A stretch of 64,000 bases of DNA, from NCBI RefSeq assembly GCF_018403285.1, contig NZ_BOSJ01000001.1, positions 310,001 through 374,000 of the forward strand. Reading direction: 5' to 3'. Below the pieces are notes generated by a model. The model was given only the letters and a program-made list of their open reading frames with translations, made no database searches and was not told the origin of the DNA. The position numbers and the translations under genes are program-made. The stretch is from Paenibacillus sp. J45TS6. GTDB taxonomy: Bacteria; Bacillota; Bacilli; Paenibacillales; Paenibacillaceae. Below are positions 37,967 to 47,237 of this stretch, in pieces (the stretch's first letter is position 1; each line of letters opens with the position of its first letter).

Positions 37967-38157
37967 GTTGAACAAGACTGTTATGGTCTTAAATTTGGGC
38001 GTAACGTTGTGTCACCCTCACAGCTCTTTGTTGCTGATTGAACAGCGGCTGAACTTTTCAATCGGTTGTATACCTCAAATAACAGGTAATACGAAACAAA
38101 AAGCGGCGCAAATAGAGCCCCATCTGATAATTTATAATAAAAGGAGTTACTCTAAAC
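37967..38157 (+). promoter_or_regulatory. Long rpsD leader, likely S4 autoregulatory RNA
   Basis: About 190 nt of untranslated leader separates the promoter from rpsD and contains GC-richer, structure-prone blocks (around 38000-38070 and 38098-38130) in an AT-rich background. Firmicute rpsD genes are known to be repressed by S4 binding to such a leader. The ribosome site AAAGGAG is at its 3' end. I could not fold it in detail; the assignment is by position and precedent. Confidence 0.55.
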
Positions 38158-38760
38158 ATGGCACGTTACACTGGTCCTAAATTTAAATTAAGTCGCCGTC
38201 TCGGCATCTCTCTCAGCGGTACAGGTAAAGAATTGGCAAAACGCCCTTTCCCTCCTGGCCAACATGGTCCTAACCAACGGAGAAAAATCAGCAACTACGG
38301 TATGCAACTTCAAGAAAAGCAAAAATTGCGCCACATGTACGGTTTGGGTGAAAAGCAGTTCCGTACTTTGTTCGCTAAAGCACAAAAAATGCAAGGTATC
38401 GCTGGTGAGAACTTCATGTTCCTACTAGAATGCCGTCTTGACAACTTGGTTTACCGTCTTGGATTTGCTAACTCCCGTGCAGGAGCACGTCAATTGGTAT
38501 CTCACGGACACATTACTGTTAACGGTAAAAAAGTAGATATCGCGTCTTACGCTGTAAACATTGGTGATGTAATTGGTCTGCGTGAAAAATCTCGCAACCT
38601 TTCTTCTGTAAAAGAAGCGATTGCAAACCGTTCACACCTTCCTGCTTACATTGAGTACAACGAAGCAGCTCTTGAAGGCAGATTTATCCGTCTTCCAGAA
38701 CGTGCTGAGCTTTCTCAAGATATCGACGAGAAACAAATCGTCGAGTTCTACAACCGTTAA
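38158..38760 (+). CDS. rpsD: 30S ribosomal protein S4
   Basis: A 200-residue S4 starting [16 protein letters not shown] with the S4 RNA-binding domain at about 90-155 ([34 protein letters not shown]). It nucleates 16S rRNA 5'-domain assembly and represses its own mRNA. As in Bacillus, it lies outside the main ribosomal protein operons and is monocistronic, with its own promoter and tandem terminators. Confidence 0.98.
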   Translation: MARYTGPKFKLSRRLGISLSGTGKELAKRPFPPGQHGPNQRRKISNYGMQLQEKQKLRHMYGLGEKQFRTLFAKAQKMQGIAGENFMFLLECRLDNLVYRLGFANSRAGARQLVSHGHITVNGKKVDIASYAVNIGDVIGLREKSRNLSSVKEAIANRSHLPAYIEYNEAALEGRFIRLPERAELSQDIDEKQIVEFYNR

Positions 38761-38777
38761 GATCTGAGTCAAGCTTT

Positions 38778-38807
38778 AAATCCCCTGCGCTTTATGCCAG
38801 GGGATTT
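38778..38807 (+). terminator. First terminator after rpsD
   Basis: Stem AAATCCCCTG/CAGGGGATTT with a 10-base loop; tail ACTATATG is weak in T. Confidence 0.65.
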
Positions 38808-38842
38808 ACTATATGAGAAAAAACGACAGATGAGAACAAAAA

Positions 38843-38875
38843 AACACCCGAATCCGTATGAATGGTTCGGGTGTT
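38843..38875 (+). terminator. Second, strong terminator after rpsD
   Basis: Stem AACACCCGAA/TTCGGGTGTT inside flanking A and T runs, followed by a run of Ts on the plus strand. The rest of the 360-bp gap to the PBP gene holds no gene; a TATAAT at 39086-39091 may be the -10 of the next promoter. Confidence 0.85.
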
Positions 38876-39120
38876 TTTTTTCATTTTTATAAAGATCGCA
38901 CTTTTGTATAGGAGCCGGCTAAGCAAGATTTCTCCTGTGTTAGGCTCGCTCATTTATGTTAATGCTATACCATAAATCAACAGATTTACCCTCAAATAGG
39001 GTCTTACAAGTACATATTCCGAGCAAGGATGTCAATTTCCGCTCCTTCCCACCATTTGCGGGGATTCAAATGGCTTAATTTATGCTATAATAATGCCTGT
39101 TAAAAGGAGGAAAGCATTTG

Positions 39121-42100
39121 ATGGTTGATGATCAGAATAAAAAACCTGAAGAGAAGCCTTCCCGCAATCGTTTTTTCCGCAGGCTGGGTAGCTTTGTGAA
39201 GTGGGCTTTCATATTAGGCATCATGGGTGTTCTATTTGCAGGTGGTGCACTAACAGGCTACATAGCTTCTATTGTAAAAGACGAACCCGTTCGATCAAGA
39301 GCTGAAATTGAGCAAGCGATAGGGGAAAATGCACTGACGGGCTTTGCTTATTTCGCTGACGGGTCTCCCATAGGTCAGCTTCGGACCGAGGAGGATCGGC
39401 GAATCGTAGAATTTGAGGACATTCCTCAAAAGGTAATAGATGCAGTGATATCGATTGAGGACGATTCATTCTACGAGCATAAAGGTGTCGACATAACAGG
39501 AACACTTCGTGCAGTAAAGGAACGGGTACTAAACGAACCCGTACAAACGGGAGGCAGTACCCTCACTCAGCAATTAGCTAGAAGAGTATTCCTTAATCTG
39601 GACAAAACAGAGGACCGAAAAGTAAAAGAGATCTTATTGTCCCTTCGATTGGAAAGATTTCTAACGAAAGATGAAATTATAACAGCCTATCTAAATAAGG
39701 TTCCTTTCGGAAATGGCTCAAGCGGATATAATGTCTATGGCATTAAAGCCGCTGCCAAGGGGATTTTTAATATTAACGATCTCAATGATTTAAACATTGC
39801 GCAAGCTGCCTATTTAGCAGGCCTTCCGCAACTCCCCTCTTCTTATTCTGCTTTTAACGGAAAAGGGGATTTCAACGAGAAGAACTTTAATAATGCGCTC
39901 GAGCGTCAAGAACGTGTTCTTGGACGAATGCTTGCCCTTGGTAAGATTACGCAAAGTGAATATGATGAGGCAATTGCTTTTGATATCAAGTCTTCGCTTG
40001 CACCAAAAGTAGCCAAAGCGTATAATACCTATCCTTATCTGATGCTCGAAACGGAACGTCAAGCTGCGAAGGTTCTGATGGAAGTACTTTATCCAGAAGC
40101 TTCGGAAAACGGCGAGACAACCGCTGAACAATTGGAAGAGGCTCAGATTCAGCTGCGTACCGGCGGTTACCGGGTGTATACGACAATTAACAAAACGGTA
40201 TACAAAACGATGCGCTCGATCGCTGAAGATGACAGTAATTTCTCTGCCTATGATGAAAACAAAGGTCTTGAACAAACGGCATCGATGATGATCGATCATA
40301 AAACCGGGAAAATCCTCGGTATGATTGAAGGCCGTGATTTTAACGTAGAGAATATGAACTATGCTACTCAGATGGTGAGACAACCCGGTTCTGCAATGAA
40401 GCCGATTGCTGCTTATCTTCCTGCCTTAGAAGAAGGTCTGATTCAGCCGGCATCCATTATCGATGACTCACCGATCATTTTGAAAGACGGCGGCAAAGGA
40501 TTCCACATTCCTAAGAACAGTAACGGAAGATACAGCGGGCTTGTTACCGCAAGATATGCACTAAATCAGTCTCTCAACGTTCCTGCTCTAAAATTATTTA
40601 ATGAAGAAGTCGGAATGGAGAAAGCTTGGGATTTCGCCAAAAGTCTCGGAATCACTACACTTACTGAAAATGACTATAAGAACGCAACAACAGGTGTGCT
40701 CGGAGGTCTAAGTCATGGTGTAACCGTAGAAGAGTTAACGAATGCTTATGGCGCGATTGCGAACAATGGTGTATTCCATGATGCCTACATGATTGAAAAA
40801 ATCGTGGATTATAAAGGTAACATTGTATACAGCCACAAAGCAGAGCCTAAGCAAGTTTTCTCTGAACAAACGGCTTATCTTATGACCGATATGCTCCGTA
40901 CTGCCATCTCAGATGGAACAGGAAAAGTCGTAAGAGATAACTTTAAGAAATATGGCGATATTGCTATCGCAGGTAAAACAGGAACAACGCAAAATTACGG
41001 CGATGTATGGTTCGAGGGATACACACCTGATGTTACACTCGGCGTATGGGTTGGTTACAAGACACAGGCGAACACGCTGGAGACGAAAGCTCAGAAAGAA
41101 CGTGCTCGTAGGCTGTGGGCTAAGATCATGAACGAAGTTTCCGAACAGGAACCTGATTTGTTTACAACCAAATCGTTTACGAAGCCGGATGGTATCACAA
41201 CGAAGACCGTATCCGCTTATAGCGGTAAACTTCCTACTTCGGCTACAGATAAATTCGTGACCGATCTATTCAATACCAAATATGTACCAACCGAATATGA
41301 TGATGCGGTAGGCAAAGCGAAGTACATCACTTATAACGGGGTAAACTATATTCCAAGAGATGAAACACCTTCGGATATGCTTAAAGAACAAACCGTGGTG
41401 AAAAGAAAGCGTGCAATTTCCGATCTCATTAAGGATTTGCAAGCTGCATTCAAGAAAATGAGTTCACATGAGCCGCTTTCCTATTATTTGCCTACGGATG
41501 CGGATGATGACATGCCTACAGAAGTCGACCCTAGACGGGACGATGGCAGCGCTCCTGACGCCCCAGGGAACGTCAGAATAAGCGTAAGCAATGATAATGC
41601 GGTAATCACCTTTAACCCAAGTTCAGCAAGTGACGTCGTTGGTTACAGGCTGTACCGAAGCACAAACGGCGGTCCATTCCAGAATCAAGGTAAAGTTGTA
41701 CTTGCAGGTAATCAAACAACCTTTACTTCCTATGCAGGCGGTGGTGCTCAGTTTTACATCGTAGCAGTGGATGTAGCAGGAAAAGAGTCCGCACCAAGTG
41801 CTGTAGTCGGCAGTACGGCCCCTGCTCCACCGCAAGAAGAAACACCAGATGAAGGCGTAATTGAAGTTCCTGGTGAAGTGGTAGATCCAGGTGACAATTC
41901 TGCAGAAGAAAATAATACAGATCCATCATCTTCTGCTGCAGTTCCATCTGCTCCTAGCGGAGTGACTGCTGCAGCTACAGATCAAGGTATTACGATTTCC
42001 TGGGCTCCACAAGAAGGAGTATCGAGCTTCCATGTATACTACAGTGAAACGGGTCAGGAACCGTTTAATGAAGTAGGTACAGCAAGCTATACTTCCTTTA

Positions 42101-42198
42101 AATATAACAATGCTGAAGCTACGGGAGCCTTCCGAGTAACGGCTGTCAATGAAGCGGGTGAATCAGCCCCTTCTGCTGCGGTTAGTGTAAGCCCATAG
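39121..42198 (+). CDS. Class A penicillin-binding protein 1A with two fibronectin type III domains
   Basis: Bifunctional peptidoglycan synthase. A short basic cytoplasmic end and one transmembrane helix (about 28-50) precede a GT51 glycosyltransferase domain with the catalytic Glu in ISIEDDSFYEHKG and GGSTLTQQLARR. The transpeptidase domain has the SxxK in RQPGSAMKPIAAY (Ser near 424), SLN in ALNQSLNVPAL and KTG in AGKTGTTQNYGDVW (near 619). A Pro/Asp-rich linker leads to two FN3 domains (about 813-900 and 940-1025). GGAGG lies 10 bp before this ATG; an adjacent TTG (39118) is also possible. It is a PonA-like enzyme, one of the long FN3-bearing types. Confidence 0.93.
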   Translation: MVDDQNKKPEEKPSRNRFFRRLGSFVKWAFILGIMGVLFAGGALTGYIASIVKDEPVRSRAEIEQAIGENALTGFAYFADGSPIGQLRTEEDRRIVEFEDIPQKVIDAVISIEDDSFYEHKGVDITGTLRAVKERVLNEPVQTGGSTLTQQLARRVFLNLDKTEDRKVKEILLSLRLERFLTKDEIITAYLNKVPFGNGSSGYNVYGIKAAAKGIFNINDLNDLNIAQAAYLAGLPQLPSSYSAFNGKGDFNEKNFNNALERQERVLGRMLALGKITQSEYDEAIAFDIKSSLAPKVAKAYNTYPYLMLETERQAAKVLMEVLYPEASENGETTAEQLEEAQIQLRTGGYRVYTTINKTVYKTMRSIAEDDSNFSAYDENKGLEQTASMMIDHKTGKILGMIEGRDFNVENMNYATQMVRQPGSAMKPIAAYLPALEEGLIQPASIIDDSPIILKDGGKGFHIPKNSNGRYSGLVTARYALNQSLNVPALKLFNEEVGMEKAWDFAKSLGITTLTENDYKNATTGVLGGLSHGVTVEELTNAYGAIANNGVFHDAYMIEKIVDYKGNIVYSHKAEPKQVFSEQTAYLMTDMLRTAISDGTGKVVRDNFKKYGDIAIAGKTGTTQNYGDVWFEGYTPDVTLGVWVGYKTQANTLETKAQKERARRLWAKIMNEVSEQEPDLFTTKSFTKPDGITTKTVSAYSGKLPTSATDKFVTDLFNTKYVPTEYDDAVGKAKYITYNGVNYIPRDETPSDMLKEQTVVKRKRAISDLIKDLQAAFKKMSSHEPLSYYLPTDADDDMPTEVDPRRDDGSAPDAPGNVRISVSNDNAVITFNPSSASDVVGYRLYRSTNGGPFQNQGKVVLAGNQTTFTSYAGGGAQFYIVAVDVAGKESAPSAVVGSTAPAPPQEETPDEGVIEVPGEVVDPGDNSAEENNTDPSSSAAVPSAPSGVTAAATDQGITISWAPQEGVSSFHVYYSETGQEPFNEVGTASYTSFKYNNAEATGAFRVTAVNEAGESAPSAAVSVSP

Positions 42199-42218
42199 GA
42201 TTCATCGATAAAAAACAT

Positions 42219-42260
42219 AAAGCCGAGCATAGAGGGGATTTCCCCTGTATGCTCGGCTTT
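42219..42260 (+). terminator. Terminator after the PBP1A gene
   Basis: Stem AAAGCCGAGCATA/TATGCTCGGCTTT with an inner GGGGA/TCCCC helix, tail TTGTTATAG. Confidence 0.8.
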
Positions 42261-42296
42261 TGTTATAGATCTATAAATAAAGACATACTGCAATCA

Positions 42297-42331
42297 TAAG
42301 AGCCATCTGCGATAAGGCAGATGGCTCTTAT
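42297..42331. terminator. Inverted repeat after acsA, probable terminator
   Basis: Perfect 15-bp stem ATAAGAGCCATCTGC/GCAGATGGCTCTTAT. It is 22 bp from the acsA stop; the flanks are T-poor on both strands, so terminator strength is uncertain. Confidence 0.55.
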
Positions 42332-42352
42332 GTCCGTATTAATGACTATTGC

Positions 42353-44077
42353 TTAGTCTTCTATCGTTGAAAGATCACCTGTCGGCAAATCTAGTTCCCA
42401 TGCTTTCAGTACCCTGCGCATGATTTTACCGGATCTTGTCTTAGGTAATTTTTCTTTAAACTCAATCTCACGAGGTGCTGCATGTGCAGATAAGCCCTCT
42501 TTTACAAATCGGTAGATGTCATCTTTCAGCTCTTGGGAAGGTTCATATCCTTCTCTCAGCGCTACAAACGCTTTAATGATTTCCCCTCTTACCAGATCCG
42601 GTTTACCGATTACACCCGCTTCTGCGACCGCATGATGCTCAAGCAGCTTGCTCTCTACTTCAAAAGGTCCGATACGCTCACCAGAAGAGTTGATTACATC
42701 ATCTATTCGTCCTTGGAACCAGAAGTAACCTTCATCATCCATATAGGCAGAATCCCCTGAAATATACCAGCCCGGTATTCTGAAATACTCCTCATACTTG
42801 GCATCATTATTCCAAATCTTTCTCATCATGGATGGCCAAGGTGTTTTAATGGCTAGATTGCCCATCGAGTATGGCGGCAGTACTTCGCCCTGGTCATTAA
42901 CTATAGCAGCTTCGATTCCCGGTACGGGCTTACCCATTGAACCTGGTTTGATGTTCATTCCTGGATAATTGCAGATCAACTGTCCGCCTGTTTCGGTCAT
43001 CCACCATGTATCATGAATCCGCTGCTTATAAGCTTTGGTTCCCCAGCGGACCACTTCTGGATTAAGCGGTTCTCCTACCGATAACACATGGCGGAGTGTT
43101 GATAGGTCATACTGTTCAATGACATCCTCTCCTGCTCCCATGAGCATCCGGAAAGCAGTAGGCGCACTATACCATACGGTTACTTTATTCTTTACAATCG
43201 TTTGATACCAGTCCTGTGGGCTAAACCGTCCCCCGCGAATCACATTCGTAACTCCATTTAACCAGGGAGCAAAAATCCCATAAGACGTTCCTGTTACCCA
43301 GCCTGGATCGGCTGTACACCAATAAACATCTTCTTCTCTTAAATCAAGAACTACCTTACCTGTATAGTAATGCTGAAGCATGGCGTTGTGTACATGATAT
43401 ACCCCTTTAGGTCTACCCGTAGAACCAGAGGTGTAATGAATGAGCATTCCATCTTCTGGCGTCAGCCATTCCGGTTCAAGCGAATCTGAAGCTGCAGCCA
43501 TCTCTGCATCATAGTCAACGAGCCCTTCTTCTTGCTGCGTGCCTCCGCCTACAACAAAGATATGTTTTAAAAGCGGCAATTCATCACGTTTAATTCGCAG
43601 CAGCAGTTCTGGGGTTGTGACTAATGCGACAGCTCCGCTATCTTCCAAACGGTCTTTTACCGCTGTTTCCATAAATGCTTCAAAAAGCGGGCCTGCAATT
43701 CCTCCCACCTTGAGTATACCGAGTAGACTAAGGTAGAGTTCTGGACTTCTCGGCATAAAAATAAATACACGATCGCCTTTCGAGATGCCGTATTTACGCA
43801 GCACATTCCCAAATCGATTCGAACCTTCGCTCAGATCTAAAAAGCTATACTTCTCATCTCGATGAGCATCACTGTACAATAGTGCGGTTTTCGCACCTCG
43901 TCCTTCTTCGACGTGACGATCAATTGCTTCATAGGCCATATTGACCTTGCCTGTCTCATTCCATGTAAAATCCTTTTTTACCTCTTCCCAACTAAACTGG
44001 GCGCAAGCCTGATCGTAATCTCCGAGATTACTTCGTTCTGCGACAGTCGCGATGACTTCATTCTGTATTTGACTCAT
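42353..44077 (-). CDS. acsA: Acetyl-CoA synthetase AcsA
   Basis: AMP-forming acetate-CoA ligase, 574 residues. The P-loop-like YTSGSTGRPKGVYHVH, the aromatic WWMTETGG, the hinge WFQGRIDDVINSSGERIGP and the catalytic-lysine motif PKTRSGKIMRR are all present; the lysine in SGKIMRR is the one acetylated by AcuA in Bacillus to switch the enzyme off. It lets the cell use acetate and recycle overflow carbon. It is divergent from acuA, with a cre-like site in the leader. GGGGAGG precedes the ATG. Confidence 0.94.
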   Translation of the reverse strand: MSQIQNEVIATVAERSNLGDYDQACAQFSWEEVKKDFTWNETGKVNMAYEAIDRHVEEGRGAKTALLYSDAHRDEKYSFLDLSEGSNRFGNVLRKYGISKGDRVFIFMPRSPELYLSLLGILKVGGIAGPLFEAFMETAVKDRLEDSGAVALVTTPELLLRIKRDELPLLKHIFVVGGGTQQEEGLVDYDAEMAAASDSLEPEWLTPEDGMLIHYTSGSTGRPKGVYHVHNAMLQHYYTGKVVLDLREEDVYWCTADPGWVTGTSYGIFAPWLNGVTNVIRGGRFSPQDWYQTIVKNKVTVWYSAPTAFRMLMGAGEDVIEQYDLSTLRHVLSVGEPLNPEVVRWGTKAYKQRIHDTWWMTETGGQLICNYPGMNIKPGSMGKPVPGIEAAIVNDQGEVLPPYSMGNLAIKTPWPSMMRKIWNNDAKYEEYFRIPGWYISGDSAYMDDEGYFWFQGRIDDVINSSGERIGPFEVESKLLEHHAVAEAGVIGKPDLVRGEIIKAFVALREGYEPSQELKDDIYRFVKEGLSAHAAPREIEFKEKLPKTRSGKIMRRVLKAWELDLPTGDLSTIED

Positions 44078-44123
44078 TGTCTACTCGGCCTCCCCTAAGC
44101 TACATCTTCACAATGTACAAGTT

Positions 44124-44137
44124 CGTTAGCGCTTACA
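44124..44137 (-). promoter_or_regulatory. Catabolite-responsive element (cre)-like site upstream of acsA
   Basis: On the minus strand TGTAAGCGCTAACG, matching the cre pattern TGWAANCGNTNWCA in 13 of 14 positions (last base G for A). It lies 47-60 bp before the acsA ATG, so bound CcpA would block acsA transcription. The ccpA gene is 1.7 kb away. Confidence 0.72.
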
Positions 44138-44234
44138 AAAAATCAAATTCATTACCATCTACTTTTATAACGCGGGAATAGTTACTCAATTGTGAATAAA
44201 TTATGTCTGGATTATTATAGCATAAATTCCATTT

Positions 44235-44263
44235 TTGACACTATTCCTTTTCATTTTTTTATA
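44235..44263 (+). promoter_or_regulatory. Putative sigma-A promoter of acuA
   Basis: Perfect -35 TTGACA with a 17-bp spacer to TTTATA (alternative TATATA two bases on). It is about 48 bp upstream of the acuA ATG. Confidence 0.6.
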
Positions 44264-44311
44264 TATTTGCTATAAGTAGGGTATGACAAGTCAAAGGAGC
44301 ACGAAAAACTG

Positions 44312-44944
44312 ATGGAACATATCAAACAGCACAATGTCCACTCCTTTCAAAGGAACGGCAGGGAGATTGTTGTTGAAGGCCCAGTCCCTTCTTCCCTTTT
44401 ACAGAGTTATCATATGCACCCGGATCTTGACGCTTTTCGAAGACCGAATGAACAGCATGAAGCCCTGGTTGAAATTTCAGCGCTGGCTGAAGGGAGAATT
44501 ATTCTTGCCCGTGAAGGCCAAACGATCATTGGATATGTAACTTTTCATTATCCCGATGAAATGGAGCGCTGGTCGGAAGGAAATATGAAAGATTTGATTG
44601 AACTTGGTGCCATTGAAGTTGCAGACGAATTTCGTTCTTACGGTATTGGAAAAATGTTAATTAGTACTGCTTTTGAGCATGAACAGATGGAGAATTACAT
44701 TGTATTCACTACAGAATATTACTGGCATTGGGATCTTAAAGGAAGCGGACTTTCGGTTTGGGATTACCGAAAAATGATGGAGAAACTGATGAAGACCGTT
44801 GATATGGAGTGGTATGCGACAGATGATCCCGAAATTTGTGCACACCCTGCTAACTGTCTTATGGTTCGGATCGGCAGAAATGTGCCTCTCTCTTCAAAAG
44901 AGCAATTCGATAAAGTGCGATTCAGACATCGTTATATGTATTAG
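44312..44944 (+). CDS. acuA: Acetyl-CoA synthetase acetyltransferase AcuA
   Basis: GNAT protein acetyltransferase of 210 residues. The acetyl-CoA loop appears in GAIEVADEFRSYGIGKMLI (motif RSYGIGK). In Bacillus AcuA acetylates and inactivates AcsA; the deacetylases AcuC and SrtN reverse this. The usual acuB and acuC neighbours are not beside it. A spaced AAAGGAG lies 12 bp before the ATG. The divergent pairing with acsA supports the call. Confidence 0.9.
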   Translation: MEHIKQHNVHSFQRNGREIVVEGPVPSSLLQSYHMHPDLDAFRRPNEQHEALVEISALAEGRIILAREGQTIIGYVTFHYPDEMERWSEGNMKDLIELGAIEVADEFRSYGIGKMLISTAFEHEQMENYIVFTTEYYWHWDLKGSGLSVWDYRKMMEKLMKTVDMEWYATDDPEICAHPANCLMVRIGRNVPLSSKEQFDKVRFRHRYMY

Positions 44945-44952
44945 TTTAAAGA

Positions 44953-44997
44953 AAAAGACAGGAACCCCGAAGTTAACCCGGGATTTTCCTGTCTTTT
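44953..44997. terminator. Bidirectional terminator between acuA and mtnN
   Basis: Stem AAAAGACAGGAA/TTCCTGTCTTTT with a 21-base inner region rich in G/C; it serves two converging genes. Confidence 0.8.
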
Positions 44998-45027
44998 GAT
45001 TATTACAGAGGAACAGAGGATTACTAC

Positions 45028-45726
45028 TTAACCGATCTCAAGTAACATCGATTCCACAATTTTATGAGACTTATGGGAGGCCTTCACTGTAAATTCAGCA
45101 AAATTGACATGTGCGGACCCGTCTGCTTTGTCAGACATACCACGCAGAACAACAAAAGGTACATCATTCATGTAACATACTTGCGCCACTGCTGCACCTT
45201 CCATCTCCACACAAGCGCCGTCGAATTCTTCATAGAGTCCTCTTACGGTATCTTTGCTAGCGATAAACTGGTCGCCAGAAAGTACAATCCCTTTACGCAG
45301 TGGTACGGAGAGCAGTTCACATGCTTTTTCTGCCAGACGAATCAGTTCAGAATCAGCCGGAAACGCAGATACTTCCTGATAAGGAATTTCCCCGCGTTTA
45401 AATCCAAGAGGAGTTACATCCATATCATGCTGAATGCATGCCGTAGATACGACAATATCACCGATCTCAAGTTCAGGGTGAACTGCCCCAGCCACTCCAG
45501 TAAAAATAACTTTAGAGATGTTAAACTTCTCAATCAGCATTTGTGTGGTGATTGCTGCATTTACTTTGCCTACTCCAGACTTACAAACCACAACATGTTG
45601 TCCATAAATATCTCCTTCAGCATAATGAATACCTGCATAGGTATGCTGCTTTACATTCTCCATGCCTGTAAGAAGAAGTTCTATCTCTTCTTTCATAGCT
45701 CCTATGAGCCCTATTGTAGCTGTCAT
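45028..45726 (-). CDS. mtnN: 5'-methylthioadenosine/S-adenosylhomocysteine nucleosidase
   Basis: Cleaves MTA and SAH to adenine plus ribosyl products, in methionine salvage and methyl-group recycling. The start MTATIGLIGAMKEEIELL holds the catalytic Glu (IGAMKEE), VEMEGAAVAQVC binds the substrate, and RGMSDKADG carries the catalytic Asp. AAAGGGG lies upstream of this ATG; an earlier in-frame codon at 45759 is rejected because the lead is not conserved. The gene is separated from upstream ccpA by a terminator. Confidence 0.95.
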   Translation of the reverse strand: MTATIGLIGAMKEEIELLLTGMENVKQHTYAGIHYAEGDIYGQHVVVCKSGVGKVNAAITTQMLIEKFNISKVIFTGVAGAVHPELEIGDIVVSTACIQHDMDVTPLGFKRGEIPYQEVSAFPADSELIRLAEKACELLSVPLRKGIVLSGDQFIASKDTVRGLYEEFDGACVEMEGAAVAQVCYMNDVPFVVLRGMSDKADGSAHVNFAEFTVKASHKSHKIVESMLLEIG

Positions 45727-45759
45727 CGATGTGATCCCCTTTACTTGATTAATCGGCAA

Positions 45760-45784
45760 AAAAGCCCCGATTACCGGAGCTTTT
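45760..45784 (-). terminator. Terminator after ccpA
   Basis: Stem AAAAGC plus CCG pairing with CGG plus GCTTTT; minus-strand tail TTTTTTGCC. It lies between ccpA and mtnN. Confidence 0.7.
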
Positions 45785-45797
45785 CCTATTCCATATT

Positions 45798-46802
45798 TTA
45801 CACGTGACTAACAGACAAACGCAAGATCGTTTCGTGCGGCAAAATAACACGTGGATTTTCTACGTTTTCTTTTTTCATCAGTTTCGTAAGCAGTCGCATA
45901 GCTACAGCACCTAGATCGTACATTGGCTGTGCTACCGTAGTGAGCTGCGGACGAACCATAGATGCCATACGAATGTTATCTACACTAATAATAGAGAAAT
46001 CATCCGGCACTTTAAGTCCTTCGTCCTGAATACTATGAATCGCACCGATTGCCATTTCATCCGTTGCACAGAAAATAGCAGTTGGTTTTTTCTTAAGACC
46101 TAAGAAATATTTCATAGCTTCGACACCAGATTCATAACGATAGTTCCCGATGCGTACTAAATCTTCTTGATATTCAATACCCGCAGTTTCCAGCGCACGC
46201 TTGTACCCTTGGAATCTTGCATAACCATTCGCAGGATCTTGAAGCGTTCCACTAATCATGGCAATCTCACGATGCCCATGACGAACGAGTGTACTTACCG
46301 CATCAAAAGCTGCAGTTTCATGGTCAATATCGACCGAAGGATAGGTTCCTTTCTCGTCACTAGTTGCACAAAGGACAATAGGGACCGCAGAAGTTTGGAA
46401 GGCCTGAATATGTTCATCCGTAACCGTTCCGCCCATGAAAAGAAGCCCGTCTACTTGTTTTTCAAGCAGTGTGTTAATAACACGAATTTCTTTTTCTTTC
46501 TTCTTGTCGGCATTACACAAAATAATGTTGTAATGATACATATTAGCGATATCTTCAATTCCCCGAGCAATCTCGGCAAAAATTGAGTTTGAAATATCTG
46601 GAATTACGACTCCGACTGTCGTTGTTTTTTTACTAGCAAGTCCTCTTGCTACTGCATTCGGGCGATAGCCGAGTTGCTCAATTGCTTCATATACCTTTTT
46701 TCGTGTCTGAGGTTTAACGTTTGGATTGTTGTTGACTACTCGAGAAACCGTTGCCATTGAGACACCGGCTTCACGCGCTACGTCATAGATCGTTACCGTC
46801 AC
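45798..46802 (-). CDS. ccpA: Catabolite control protein A
   Basis: LacI/GalR regulator. The helix-turn-helix is [20 protein letters not shown] and the hinge [19 protein letters not shown] is essentially the CcpA type. A periplasmic-binding-protein-like core follows. In Bacillus it binds cre sites together with Ser46-phosphorylated HPr or Crh. I choose the GTG at 46802, which gives [13 protein letters not shown] and has GAGAGAAGG upstream; a TTG 21 bp earlier is less likely. It lies next to ytxJ, as in Bacillus, and near acsA, a likely target. Confidence 0.95.
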   Translation of the reverse strand: MTVTIYDVAREAGVSMATVSRVVNNNPNVKPQTRKKVYEAIEQLGYRPNAVARGLASKKTTTVGVVIPDISNSIFAEIARGIEDIANMYHYNIILCNADKKKEKEIRVINTLLEKQVDGLLFMGGTVTDEHIQAFQTSAVPIVLCATSDEKGTYPSVDIDHETAAFDAVSTLVRHGHREIAMISGTLQDPANGYARFQGYKRALETAGIEYQEDLVRIGNYRYESGVEAMKYFLGLKKKPTAIFCATDEMAIGAIHSIQDEGLKVPDDFSIISVDNIRMASMVRPQLTTVAQPMYDLGAVAMRLLTKLMKKENVENPRVILPHETILRLSVSHV

Positions 46803-46867
46803 ATTCCTTCTCTCCATTTGCAATAAATTTTCAGTTCATTTTCAATTCAATTATGATACGACATAAG

Positions 46868-46882
46868 ATTGCATCATGCAAT
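46868..46882. promoter_or_regulatory. Perfect 15-bp palindrome upstream of ccpA
   Basis: ATTGCATCATGCAAT, two 7-bp half-sites around one base, 66-80 bp before the ccpA start and just beyond the ytxJ stop. The single-base centre makes it a poor hairpin, so an operator is more likely than a terminator. No binding protein is identified. Confidence 0.6.
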
Positions 46883-46889
46883 GTGGGCT

Positions 46890-47237
46890 TTAAGACTCGC
46901 TTAAAACCGAACTTAAGCCACTTGATGTGATTTGGGAATGGGAAGTATGCCATACGGGTGTGCCGTTTTTCACAAGGATAACCTGTGGAGACTCATGCCT
47001 TACACCCAAACGATCTGCAGCTTCTAGTGAAACACTGCGATCTTCGACGACATAAATGATACTATAGTTTACTTCATCTGCGGGACTATCTTGCAAATAT
47101 GCTGATACTTCTTTATACGCATGCGCGCTAATAGGACAGCGGGTGCTATGTTTGAATAACAGAAGCGGTGCTTCCGAAGATAATGCGATACCGTCATTTA
47201 ATTGCTCTATAGTATTTATTCTTGTCAACGTTTTCAT
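46890..47237 (-). CDS. ytxJ: YtxJ, bacillithiol-system monothiol redox protein (BrxC type)
   Basis: A thioredoxin-fold protein of 115 residues starting MKTLTRINTIEQLND with the active-site motif KHSTRCPISAHA (TRCPIS, single cysteine). In bacillithiol-using Firmicutes it acts as a bacilliredoxin-like protein removing bacillithiol from proteins. The start at 47237 has AAAGGGG upstream; a longer in-frame reading to 47360 adds a non-conserved aromatic-rich lead. The gene is placed next to ccpA, as in Bacillus. Confidence 0.88.
   Translation of the reverse strand: MKTLTRINTIEQLNDGIALSSEAPLLLFKHSTRCPISAHAYKEVSAYLQDSPADEVNYSIIYVVEDRSVSLEAADRLGVRHESPQVILVKNGTPVWHTSHSQITSSGLSSVLSES

Noticed and set aside
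39814-40383. Minus-strand open frame of 189 codons inside the PBP1A gene
   Set aside because: It is antisense to a gene with clear family motifs, has no ribosome site and encodes a low-complexity Arg/His/Phe-rich product typical of shadow frames.
45064-45807. Plus-strand open frame of 247 codons opposite mtnN
   Set aside because: Antisense to mtnN throughout; its product is rich in Cys, His and Tyr without any recognisable domain.
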